Shown here piece after piece: positions 35,167 through 42,822 of a stretch of DNA of 64,000 nt. The stretch lies in NCBI RefSeq assembly GCF_006151805.1, contig NZ_VDDA01000007.1, positions 1-64,000 of the forward strand, in the 5' to 3' direction. The stretch's first letter is position 1; each line of letters opens with the position of its first letter. Made by a program: the position numbers and the translations under genes. Source of the stretch: Methylobacterium terricola. GTDB lineage: Bacteria > Pseudomonadota > Alphaproteobacteria > Rhizobiales > Beijerinckiaceae. The notes beneath the pieces are model-generated. The model did not search any database and had not been told where the DNA came from. It was given only the letters and a program-made list of their open reading frames with translations.

Positions 35167-38121
35167 TTACGCTGCGCTGATCTGACAGAGGGTCACCTTG
35201 GTCTCCTGCATGCCCGTCACCGGGTCGAAGCCGTAGGTGGTGACGGTGTTCACGCTCTCGCCGAGGACGACCGGGTCGGCGCCCTTCGGGTAGAAGTCGC
35301 GCATGTCCTTGCCCTGGTACCAGCCCGAGAAGTGGAACGGCATCCAGGCCACGCCCTTGGCGACGCGGTCGGTGACGAGCGCCTTCACCTTGGCCTTCGC
35401 GGTGTTCTCCGGGCCGTAGACCCAGACGAACTGGCCGTCCTTAATGCCGCGCTCGGCCGCGTCCGCCGTGTTGACCTCGACGAACATGTCCTGCTGCAAC
35501 TCGGCGAGCCACGGATTCGACCGCGTCTCCTCGCCGCCGCCCTCGTACTCGACGAGGCGGCCCGACGACAGGATGATCGGGAACTGCTTGGCGATCCCGC
35601 GATCGACCGCCGCCTTCTGCACCGAGAAGCCGACATTGGGCATGCGGAACTGCCGCTCGTCCAGCCGGGTCGGGTACTTGGCGACGAGGTCGGGGCGGGG
35701 CGAGTAGACCGGCTCGCGGTGGACCGGCACCGGGTCGGGCAGGTTCCAGGCATTGGCCCGGGCCTTGCCGTTGCCGAACGGGATCACGCCATGATCGAGG
35801 CAGACCCGCTGGATGCCGCCCGACAGGTCGGTGGCCCAGCTGACCGCGTCGGGGTTGTTGCCGCCGATCCGCTGGATCGTCGCCAGCTCGTCCGCCGTCA
35901 GGTCCTTGTCCCAGCCGAGCTTGCGGAACACCCCGAAGGTGAATTCGGGGTAGCCGTCGGTGAGGTCGGAACCCAGCGAGAAGGAATCTTCCGCCAGCAG
36001 GGTCGCGCCGTTGCGCTCGGTGCCGAACCGGGCCCGGAAGGTGCCACCGCCCTCCTTCACGTGCAGCGACGTGTTGTAGAGGATGTGCGTGCCCGGATGC
36101 TTCAGCTCCGGCTTGCCCCAGCACGGCCACGGCAGGCCGTAATAGTCGCCACCGACCTCCGGGTCGTCCTTCGGCGCCCGCAGGGTGACGAGGTCGAACT
36201 TGTGCTGGTTCTTCATGTGCGCCTTCAGGCGCTCGGGGCTCTGGCCGCAATAGCCCGTCGACCAGCCGCCGCGGTTGATCTCCCGCAGCAGGTCCTCGGC
36301 ATCCGGGACGTTGTCGACGACCTTGATGCCCTTGAACAGCGTCTCGGCGAAGCCGAGCTTCTGGGCCATCCGGTAGATGACCTCGTAATCGGTCTTCGAC
36401 TCGAAGGCGGGCTTGACGACCTGCTCCCCCCACTGGATCGAGCGGTTCGAGGCGGTGCGCGACCCGTCCATCTCGAGCGAGGTGCAGATCGGCAGGAGGT
36501 AGGTGTTGTCCTTGCGGGCATCCATCGCCGCGAAGGTGGTCGGGTGCGGGTCGGCGACCACGAGCAGCTCCAGCTCCGCCATGCCCTTCACCGCCTCGGG
36601 CATCCGGGTCACGGTGTTGCCGCCGTGGCCGAACACCATCATGGCCTTGAGCGGGGTGCGCTGGTCGACCTGGTCGGCCGGCAGGCTCACCGCGTCGAAC
36701 CACCGGGTCGAGGTGAGGCCCGGGGTCTCCATGTTCTCCTTGCGCGTGCGGGCCTTGCGGCCGGCGCTGGCCGGCACCTCGTCGAAGCGCGACTGCAGCC
36801 AGTCGTACTCGACGTCCCACACCCGGGCCCAGTGCTTCCACCCGCCCTCGACGAGGCCGTAATAGAGCGGCAGCGTCGTCACATCGAGGCCGAGATCGGT
36901 GGCGCCCTGGACGTTGGTGTGGCCGCGGAAGATGTTGGTGCCGGTGCCCGGCTTGCCGACGTTGCCGGTGGCGAGGCACAGGATGCAGAGAGCCCGCACG
37001 TTGGCGGTGCCGACCGTGTGCTGGGTCGCGCCCATGCACCAGATCAGGGTCGAGGGCTTCTCCTTGGCGAACAGCTCGGCGACGCGCTTCAGCTGCTCAC
37101 CGGGCACGCCCGAGACCCGCTCCACCTCGTCGGGCGTCCACTTGGCGACTTCCTTGCGCACGTCGTCCATCGCGTAGACGCGCTGAGCGATGAAGGCCTT
37201 GTCCTCCCAGCCGTTCTGGAAGACGTGCCAGAGGATGCCCCAGATCACCGGGATGTCGGTGCCCGAGCGGATCCGCACGTACTCGTTGGCGTGGGCCGCC
37301 GTGCGGGTGAAGCGCGGATCGATGACGATCATGTTGGCGCGGTTGATCTCCTTGCCCGACAGCACGTGCTGCATGGAGACCGGGTGCGCCTCGGCGGGAT
37401 TGCCGCCGAGGATGATCATCGTCTTGGCGTTGCGGATGTCGTTGTAGGAATTCGTCTGGGCGCCGTAGCCCCAGGTGTTGGCGACGCCGGCCACCGTGGT
37501 CGAGTGGCAGATGCGGGCCTGGTGATCGACGTTGTTGGTACCCCAGAACGCCCCGAACTTGCGGAACAGGTACGAGGCCTCGTTGGTGAACTTGGCCGAG
37601 CCGAGCCAGTAGACCGAGTCCGCGCCGTTCTTGTTACGGATCGCCTGGAGCTTGTCGGTGATCTCGGTGATCGCCTGCTCCCAGGAGACCCGCTGCCACT
37701 CGCCGTTGACGATCTTCATCGGGTAGCGCAGGCGGCGGTCGCTGTGGACCAGCTCACGGATCGCCGCGCCCTTGGCGCAATGCGCCCCGCGGTTGATCGG
37801 GCTTGCCCAGGACGGCTCCTGGCCGACCCAGACGCCGTTCACCACCTCGGCCGTGACGGTGCAGCCGACCGAGCAATGGGTGCAGATGTTCTTGCGGATC
37901 ACGGCCTGGGCCGGATCGGCGGACGAACCGGCGGCCTGGGCCGGGCGCACCGCGCCGAGCCGCACCGTGCCGAGGGCCGCCAGCCCGCCGGCGGCCAGCC
38001 CCGATTTTCGCAGGAAGCCGCGACGGTCGAGGGTATGGGCGGTCAGGCCCGCGGCGAGGGCCTGGTGGCTGCCGCGGCCCGCAACGCCGCTCCTGCGCTT
38101 GGTCAGCATCGCCGGTCTCAC
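35167..38121 (-). CDS. fdh3A: Formate dehydrogenase alpha subunit, Cys-type, Tat-exported (FDH3-like)
   Basis: Molybdopterin (Mo or W) catalytic subunit oxidising formate to CO2 in the periplasm. 984 aa from a GTG at 38121; an ATG four codons on is also possible. A Tat motif (Arg33-Arg34 in RRGFLRK) precedes a hydrophobic stretch. The first 4Fe-4S is bound by Cys80, Cys83, Cys87 and Cys115. The metal ligand is Cys205 with the catalytic His206 (RICHSTTV), where E. coli FdnG has selenocysteine. The C-terminal molydopterin-dinucleotide-binding domain is present. It follows the small Tat gene with a 4-bp overlap. Confidence 0.96.
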   Translation of the reverse strand: MRPAMLTKRRSGVAGRGSHQALAAGLTAHTLDRRGFLRKSGLAAGGLAALGTVRLGAVRPAQAAGSSADPAQAVIRKNICTHCSVGCTVTAEVVNGVWVGQEPSWASPINRGAHCAKGAAIRELVHSDRRLRYPMKIVNGEWQRVSWEQAITEITDKLQAIRNKNGADSVYWLGSAKFTNEASYLFRKFGAFWGTNNVDHQARICHSTTVAGVANTWGYGAQTNSYNDIRNAKTMIILGGNPAEAHPVSMQHVLSGKEINRANMIVIDPRFTRTAAHANEYVRIRSGTDIPVIWGILWHVFQNGWEDKAFIAQRVYAMDDVRKEVAKWTPDEVERVSGVPGEQLKRVAELFAKEKPSTLIWCMGATQHTVGTANVRALCILCLATGNVGKPGTGTNIFRGHTNVQGATDLGLDVTTLPLYYGLVEGGWKHWARVWDVEYDWLQSRFDEVPASAGRKARTRKENMETPGLTSTRWFDAVSLPADQVDQRTPLKAMMVFGHGGNTVTRMPEAVKGMAELELLVVADPHPTTFAAMDARKDNTYLLPICTSLEMDGSRTASNRSIQWGEQVVKPAFESKTDYEVIYRMAQKLGFAETLFKGIKVVDNVPDAEDLLREINRGGWSTGYCGQSPERLKAHMKNQHKFDLVTLRAPKDDPEVGGDYYGLPWPCWGKPELKHPGTHILYNTSLHVKEGGGTFRARFGTERNGATLLAEDSFSLGSDLTDGYPEFTFGVFRKLGWDKDLTADELATIQRIGGNNPDAVSWATDLSGGIQRVCLDHGVIPFGNGKARANAWNLPDPVPVHREPVYSPRPDLVAKYPTRLDERQFRMPNVGFSVQKAAVDRGIAKQFPIILSSGRLVEYEGGGEETRSNPWLAELQQDMFVEVNTADAAERGIKDGQFVWVYGPENTAKAKVKALVTDRVAKGVAWMPFHFSGWYQGKDMRDFYPKGADPVVLGESVNTVTTYGFDPVTGMQETKVTLCQISAA

Positions 38122-38357
38122 TTCTTCAGCGTCTCGTAGCCGTTGGTGCGGTAGAAGGCCTTGACGTGATCGGTCTCGCGGTAGCGCGACCGGGTCTCGG
38201 CATTGCCGGGGTCGTAGGCCTGCGCCTCGGTGGTGCCCAGCGGCACGGAGGCGACCGCCGCCGCCGCCGCGGCGGTGCCGCCGCCGAGCGCGCGGAAGAA
38301 TTGCCGCCGCCCCATCCCGGTCTCGTCGTCCGTCCGGGTCTTGTCGTCCTGCCGCAT
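38118..38357 (-). CDS. Small Tat-signal protein preceding the formate dehydrogenase alpha subunit
   Basis: 79 aa from the ATG at 38357, which has a strong RBS (GAGGAGAG); the longer frame upstream is Arg-rich and not used. It has a Tat motif (GRRQFFRALGGG), an Ala-rich hydrophobic stretch and a ~35-residue mature part (AYDPGNAETRSRYRETDHVKAFYRTNGYETLKK, described by its R-Y-R-E-T-D-H core). Such small twin-arginine proteins are a conserved feature just upstream of formate dehydrogenase alpha genes. It may travel with the subunit through Tat; function unproven. Confidence 0.85.
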   Translation of the reverse strand: MRQDDKTRTDDETGMGRRQFFRALGGGTAAAAAAVASVPLGTTEAQAYDPGNAETRSRYRETDHVKAFYRTNGYETLKK

Positions 38358-38442
38358 GGCGGCTCTCCTCTTCGTGTCCGCTTCCCGGCCCAACTCGTCT
38401 GTCCGGTCCATCTCGGCCCGGCCCGCCCCGTCCCGACCCACC

Positions 38443-39129
38443 TCACGCCTCCATGGCGAAGGCTTCGGCCTCGATCGTCGTGAACACCTCGCCGAGCTCG
38501 CCGACCGCACGGTAGAACGGCGTGGCCGCCTGCGCCGCAACGTCGGTGAAGAAACGCCCGATCCATGGCTGCAGATGCCGCTCGAAGAAGCGATGATCGG
38601 CGCCCGGCTCCGCCGGCAGGCGGCCCGAGGACAGGTTCGCCATCACCTCGAGCAGGGTGGCGGCGGCATCCTCCGGCTCGCTCGACGACGGATCGCGCTC
38701 GATCCCGAGCGCGGCGAAGTCCTGGCGCACCTTGGCCAGCGGCCGCTCGTTGAGGAAGCCGGTGAGGTAGTACGAGGCATAGGGCATGATCAGCCCGCGC
38801 CCGACGCCGACGAACAGGGCGAAATAGTCGCGCCCGACCTCGCGCGGCTCCGCCTCGCGGGCGGCGCGGCCGAGGGCGGCATGGGCCTGGCCGAGGGGCG
38901 ACCCGTCTCCGTCGAGAGTCTGGATCGCCGCCAGCAGGTCGGGCGCCGGCGCGCGGCCGAGCACGGCCGCCAGGAGATCATATTCCTGTGCGCGCAGAGC
39001 GTCGATCTCGTCGACCGGACCGGGCCCCTGGTTCACCATCACCTCGTACTGCGCGTTTCCGCCATCGGAGCCTACCGGCTGACTGGCCTCCCCCATTTGG
39101 AGGATGCGGCGCCCCGTCGCCGGCACCAT
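38443..39129 (-). CDS. TorD/DmsD-family chaperone for formate dehydrogenase
   Basis: 228 aa, all-helical cytoplasmic protein. The region AQEYDLLAAVLGRAPAPDLLAAI and the central FVGVGRGLIMPYASYYLTGF (conserved P-Y-x-S-x-Y near the Tat-peptide-binding groove) identify the TorD redox-enzyme maturation family. It proofreads Tat-exported molybdoenzymes and holds them until cofactor insertion; the Tat-bearing alpha subunit and the small Tat protein are directly downstream. It is 40 bp after the DUF3306 gene. Confidence 0.88.
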   Translation of the reverse strand: MVPATGRRILQMGEASQPVGSDGGNAQYEVMVNQGPGPVDEIDALRAQEYDLLAAVLGRAPAPDLLAAIQTLDGDGSPLGQAHAALGRAAREAEPREVGRDYFALFVGVGRGLIMPYASYYLTGFLNERPLAKVRQDFAALGIERDPSSSEPEDAAATLLEVMANLSSGRLPAEPGADHRFFERHLQPWIGRFFTDVAAQAATPFYRAVGELGEVFTTIEAEAFAMEA

Positions 39130-39169
39130 AGCGAGGAATCAGTAGGGCGCAATTCGACTTTCTAACGCT

Positions 39170-39970
39170 TCAAATCGGCAATGCCCCGCCATGGCGTCGC
39201 AGGCGGGGTGGGGTGGGGGGCTCCGGGGCCGGTTCGGGACGGTCGGGAGCGAGCCTCAGGACCGCATCGGCCGGGGAAGAGAGCAGAGGCGGATGGGGCG
39301 AATCGCCTCCCGCGGCGGGAGGGGAGAGGGTTTCACCCCCCTCGTCGCGGGCGACACTCGGCGGCGCATCGATCCCGGAGGGAACGACCCGAGGGTGAGG
39401 GAGCGGTGCCGCAGGCGTCTCGTCCGGAAACACTCCATCACCGTTGCCCTCCGGGCCCCCCTCACCCTCGACAGGGGGGGGGACGGCCTCTCCCGGCCCG
39501 CGGGGAGAGGGGACGTCCGCGTTCTCCCTGGCGACGTCGCTCTGATGGGAAGCGGTGGAAGGCTTCTCCTCCGCACTCCCGAACACCTTCTCCACCATCG
39601 CCCGCACGTCCTCGGCCGAGATCGCGCCGCCGGTGCCGGGCACGCCGCCGGGGGTGTTCCAGTCGTAGGCGTATTCGCGCGCCTCGCTGACGAAGTCGCG
39701 GATCGCCGGGTCGACCGACCACATCCGCCGCAGAGCCGCATTGCGCAGCGCCCGCGGCACGCCGGCACGCAGGAACGGTGTCAGGTCGGTCGCGGCGGTG
39801 AGCGCGTCGAGGGAAGGCAATCGCGCCAGTTCCTCGGGCGTCAGGGTGCCTTCGTCATCGGCCGGCGCCGCAACCGGTTCGGCCGGAGCCGCCTCGGGGG
39901 CGACCTCCGGCGGCCGACGTGCCTCGTCGCGCTTGCGCCGCGACCAGCGGGAGAGGAAGCCGTCGCTCAC
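39170..39970 (-). CDS. DUF3306 domain protein with repeat-derived C-terminal tail
   Basis: 266 aa, cytoplasmic. The first ~140 residues are the conserved DUF3306 part: FLSRWSRRKRDEARR at the start, then LPSLDALTAATDLTPFLRAGVP and LRRMWSVDPAIRDFVSEAREYAYDWN. From about residue 145 the protein becomes Pro/Gly/Glu-rich and disordered. The DNA there contains GC palindromes (for example 39306-39322 and 39487-39510) like bacterial intergenic repeats, suggesting that the tail arose by in-frame repeat insertion. DUF3306 genes occur next to formate dehydrogenase genes in many proteobacteria; function unknown. Confidence 0.85.
   Translation of the reverse strand: MSDGFLSRWSRRKRDEARRPPEVAPEAAPAEPVAAPADDEGTLTPEELARLPSLDALTAATDLTPFLRAGVPRALRNAALRRMWSVDPAIRDFVSEAREYAYDWNTPGGVPGTGGAISAEDVRAMVEKVFGSAEEKPSTASHQSDVARENADVPSPRGPGEAVPPPVEGEGGPEGNGDGVFPDETPAAPLPHPRVVPSGIDAPPSVARDEGGETLSPPAAGGDSPHPPLLSSPADAVLRLAPDRPEPAPEPPTPPRLRRHGGALPI
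39306..39510. repeat. Palindromic repeat sequences inside the DUF3306 coding region
   Basis: A perfect 17-bp palindrome CCTCCCGC-G-GCGGGAGG lies at 39306-39322, and an 8-bp-arm dyad CCTCTCCC/GGGAGAGG at 39487-39510. Both are flanked by runs typical of GC-rich intergenic repeats. They translate in frame into the Pro/Gly-rich tail of the DUF3306 protein. Confidence 0.6.
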
Positions 39971-40488
39971 GACTCCTCCGGCCGGCGCCGGGCGCCCGCT
40001 CCGTGATTCGCCCCCTGCCGCGCGAGGGCCTCCGGGTCGGCCCGGTCGCGCTTGCGCTTGTGGAAGACCCGCTCGACGTGGAACGCCCGATAGAAGGCGC
40101 CGACCTCAGCCTGGATCTCCAACGGCATCGGCACCGCCTCGACGATCTCGCCGATGCCCTCGGCGAGGGATTCGCCCTCGTAGGGATCGGCGGTCACGGT
40201 GGCGACGGCGTAGGTCTCGGGCGCCGTCTCGCGGAGCGCGACCCAGAGCGAGGGCTGGGCCGCCGCGAGGTTGTCGCCGTAATGCGCCGTCTCGGCCGGG
40301 TGAAGCTCGACCTCGTAGGCCCCGGCGTAGAAGGTCTCCTCGTCCTCGGAGGCCGAGAGGCGGGTCCAGGGCGCGGTGCCGGGCAGTCCGGCGAGCACCG
40401 CGACGGGGAGCCAGGCATGGCTCGCCCAAGGCCCTTTCAGGCGGCGCTTGGCGACGACGACCCCGACGGAGATCAGCTTCGTGCTCAT
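39967..40488 (-). CDS. DUF3305 domain protein
   Basis: 173 aa from the ATG at 40488. The opening LISVGVVVAKRRLKGPWASHAWLPVAVL and the later HPAETAHYGDNLAAAQPSLWVALR and EVGAFYRAFHVERVFHKRKRDRADPEAL blocks mark DUF3305 (key features: K-G-P-W-x-x-x-x-W near the start and the FHKRKRDRAD basic tail). It overlaps DUF3306 by 4 bp and DUF6352 by 1 bp. The DUF3305/DUF3306 pair is fixed to formate dehydrogenase clusters. The basic tail might contact nucleic acid or an acidic partner; function unknown. Confidence 0.88.
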   Translation of the reverse strand: MSTKLISVGVVVAKRRLKGPWASHAWLPVAVLAGLPGTAPWTRLSASEDEETFYAGAYEVELHPAETAHYGDNLAAAQPSLWVALRETAPETYAVATVTADPYEGESLAEGIGEIVEAVPMPLEIQAEVGAFYRAFHVERVFHKRKRDRADPEALARQGANHGAGARRRPEES

Positions 40489-41495
40489 CAGGCCTCTCCC
40501 GTGACGACAACCGGGAGGCCGGCGATCAGGTTCTGCGGCTTCATCGTCACCAGCCGGTCGGCGTTCATGGCGAGCAGCAGGTAGACCGGTTTGCCGCCGA
40601 GGCGCGGATCGGCACGGGACGGATCGAGGATCGTGAGGCGGAACAGGGTCAGCACCCGCTCGCGGGTGGCCGCATCGACCGCCTCGCCGCGCCACAGGGC
40701 ATTGCCGATCCGCGTGCCCTCGGCGTCGAGCCCGACGAACCAGCGCCAGTCCTTGTCCTCGATCGCGGCGATCGGCTCGACCGCGACCTCGACCGCCAGC
40801 AGGTGGCGGATGAAGGCCTCGATCGCGCGGGCCAGCCCGTCGCGGCTCTTCGGGTCCGAGCCGAGGTTGAGCGCCATGCTGAAGGCGTCGGACCGGCTCC
40901 AATAGGTCCAGGTGTTGTCGGCGGTCAGCACGTCGAGCTCGGAGACCGGCTCGCGGCCGAGCATCGCGACGAGCGGCGATTGCCGCCCGGCGCCCTCGGC
41001 CTCGTCGATCAGCTCCGCATCGGCGAGGAGCAGCGTCCCATCGCTGAGCGAAGCCCGCTGCGGCCGGAAGAACATCTCGGCGGCACGCAGGGTATAGGGG
41101 TCGTCGCAGCCGTCGAGGGCGTTGCGCAAGATGAGGTGCACGAGCTGGTTGAGGAAGAGCGGCGGCGTGCCGGAGGCCCCCCGGCGTGCGAGGTCGAGAT
41201 AGGCCGCCTCGACCGAGCGGGCGGCGAGCAGCCGGTCGCGGAAGGCGAGGATCATCTCCCAGTTCTCGCGGGCATCGGCGTCGGCCATCGCGGCGATCTC
41301 CGCGGGCGCCACCGGGCGGCGGGGATCGGCGAGCAGGGCGGCGTGCAAGGCCCGCTCGGCGTCGCAGGCCTCCTCCGGCGGCACCAGCTCGGGACGGGCG
41401 AGGTAGGCCAGCAGCAGCTCGTCGGTGACGACGAGCCCGCCGCCCTCATCGCGCCGGGTGAGGTGATGGCCGCTCGAGACCCAGAATTCAGGCAT
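40488..41495 (-). CDS. DUF6352-like family protein
   Basis: 335 aa, soluble, no cofactor motif. It begins MPEFWVSSGHHLTRRDEGGGL, has a long helical middle (AERALHAALLADPRRPVAP) and a beta-rich second half (MALNLGSDPKSRDGLARAI, KPVYLLLAMNADRLVTMKP). From memory this matches the family named DUF6352, found only beside formate dehydrogenase genes. It sits between DUF6505 and DUF3305 with gaps of 9 and -1 bp. Probable maturation factor by context. Confidence 0.82.
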   Translation of the reverse strand: MPEFWVSSGHHLTRRDEGGGLVVTDELLLAYLARPELVPPEEACDAERALHAALLADPRRPVAPAEIAAMADADARENWEMILAFRDRLLAARSVEAAYLDLARRGASGTPPLFLNQLVHLILRNALDGCDDPYTLRAAEMFFRPQRASLSDGTLLLADAELIDEAEGAGRQSPLVAMLGREPVSELDVLTADNTWTYWSRSDAFSMALNLGSDPKSRDGLARAIEAFIRHLLAVEVAVEPIAAIEDKDWRWFVGLDAEGTRIGNALWRGEAVDAATRERVLTLFRLTILDPSRADPRLGGKPVYLLLAMNADRLVTMKPQNLIAGLPVVVTGEA

Positions 41496-41504
41496 GACGG
41501 GCTC

Positions 41505-42065
41505 TCAGGACGGGTTCCGGTTGAGCAATCCGGCGAGGTCGACCCGCTCCTCGGGCTCCTCGTCGGTCTCGTAGAAATCGAAGGCGCGGGCATAGGCGTG
41601 GCGCCGGTCGGAGCCCGGCACGGCGCCCTCCCGCGGGCGCAACGCCCGGAAGCGCTCGCGGATCTCGCCATCCTCGACCGTGCGGTGCAGGGCCAGCACG
41701 GTGCCGACCGGCGGGGCACAGAGGGATTCGGCCACCGCGATCTCCTCCCGCGCGGCGGCCTCGGCGCTCGCCCGGTCCGGCGCGCCGAGGCGCGTCTGGA
41801 TCTGAGCGGCGAGCGCCGCGACGGCGGCCTCGCGCTCAGGCTCGCTCGCCTCGCTCACCACCACCAGGGTCGAGAAGCCGAAGGAGTCGATGCCGACGAA
41901 GCCGGCCCGGAACGCCGCCCGCTCCTTGCCGACGAGGGACTCGGGGTCCACGTCGAGGAACAGGAAGCTCCCGGTCACCGCCCATTCGCCGGGCGGGGCG
42001 GCGTGGGGGAAGACCAGGGTGTCGGAGGGGTCGAGCCGCAGGGTGCGGGGGAGCTTGAGGCTCAC
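41505..42065 (-). CDS. DUF6505-like family protein
   Basis: 186 aa, no signal peptide. The N-terminal LKLPRTLRLDPSDTLVFPHAAPPGEWAVTG and the tract RAGFVGIDSFGFSTLVVV are the recognisable conserved blocks; the C-terminus is helical and acidic. From memory the family is DUF6505, again tied to formate dehydrogenase clusters. It overlaps the ligase-like gene by 4 bp. Function unknown; cytosolic maturation role inferred. Confidence 0.78.
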   Translation of the reverse strand: MSLKLPRTLRLDPSDTLVFPHAAPPGEWAVTGSFLFLDVDPESLVGKERAAFRAGFVGIDSFGFSTLVVVSEASEPEREAAVAALAAQIQTRLGAPDRASAEAAAREEIAVAESLCAPPVGTVLALHRTVEDGEIRERFRALRPREGAVPGSDRRHAYARAFDFYETDEEPEERVDLAGLLNRNPS

Positions 42066-42733
42066 AGGCGCGGGCCTCCCCGGGCCGGATCGAACCAGCC
42101 GGTCCCGTCGAGGGTGAGCGGCCCGTCGGCGGCGTCGAGATAGTCCCGCGCCCGGGCGACGGACGCCGCCGGCCCGTCCTCGGCCCAGAGCGACAGGCCG
42201 CGCAGGAGGTGGCGGGCGAAGCTCTCGACCAGGGCGTCGGCGCTCGCCTCGAAGCCCTCCTCCTCGAGCGAGGTCGACTCGGGGGTATGACCGGGATCGC
42301 CCGCATCGCGCTTCGAGGCGATCAGCATGGCGGAGAAGACCAGCCAGTCCGGAACCGCCTCCTCGGGGCAGGCCTCGGGCCAGGCGAGGCGCCCGCCGCC
42401 GAGGCGGGCGCGGTCGAAGACCAGCGTGCCGGCGGAATCGAGGATCACCGGCTTGTCGGGCGGGGCGACGCTGCCCACCGCCTCGGCGAGCGCCGTGAGG
42501 CCGACGAGCCCGGCGCGGCGGGCGATCGCCAGCGGCTCCTCGGGCGCGAGCACCACCGCGAGGTCGACCACCCCCGGCCGCGCCCCGACCACCAGCGTGC
42601 CGGCGGCCTCATGGTCGGCCTGCGCGAGCGCACAGGCCCGGTCATGCGCCGTCCCGGCCGTGGCGGCCAGCCGCAGCGGCCGGAAGGCCGGGGGCAGCAT
42701 CAGGCTGCGTATCTCCGCGAAGGTCATGAGCAA
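42062..42733 (-). CDS. Biotin/lipoate-protein ligase-like protein without the usual catalytic loop
   Basis: 223 aa; first gene of the formate dehydrogenase operon. The fold of BirA/LplA ligases is suggested by AGTLVVGARPGVVDLAVVLAPEEPL, the strand-turn LDSAGTLVFDRARLGGGRLAWPEA and the C-terminal SFARHLLRGLSLWAEDG. The RGRxGR adenylate-binding loop that follows the GTLV strand in true biotin ligases is missing: GARPGVVDLA stands in its place. It is therefore either a pseudo-ligase or binds another acyl or nucleotide group. It is divergent from the 4Fe-4S gene. Confidence 0.8.
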   Translation of the reverse strand: MLMTFAEIRSLMLPPAFRPLRLAATAGTAHDRACALAQADHEAAGTLVVGARPGVVDLAVVLAPEEPLAIARRAGLVGLTALAEAVGSVAPPDKPVILDSAGTLVFDRARLGGGRLAWPEACPEEAVPDWLVFSAMLIASKRDAGDPGHTPESTSLEEEGFEASADALVESFARHLLRGLSLWAEDGPAASVARARDYLDAADGPLTLDGTGWFDPARGGPRL

Positions 42734-42822
42734 GGGTCGAGCGAGAATGCGGGAATGCCGGGGGCGCCTGCGCGCACGTGTCGGGTCGTTCTTTTTAACG
42801 GCTCGTATATAGCGCTGGAGAC

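Noticed and set aside
37500..37520. Possible selenocysteine (TGA) in the formate dehydrogenase alpha subunit
   Set aside because: The active-site codon at residue 205 encodes Cys (RICHSTT) and the frame is uninterrupted, so no SECIS element is needed.
35332..38139. A 935-codon frame opposite the formate dehydrogenase alpha gene
   Set aside because: The sense strand encodes a full molybdoenzyme with all cofactor ligands.
39741..42143. An 800-codon plus-strand frame across the DUF3306-DUF6505 genes
   Set aside because: It runs through at least four coherent genes with overlapping starts and stops on the other strand and shows no fold.
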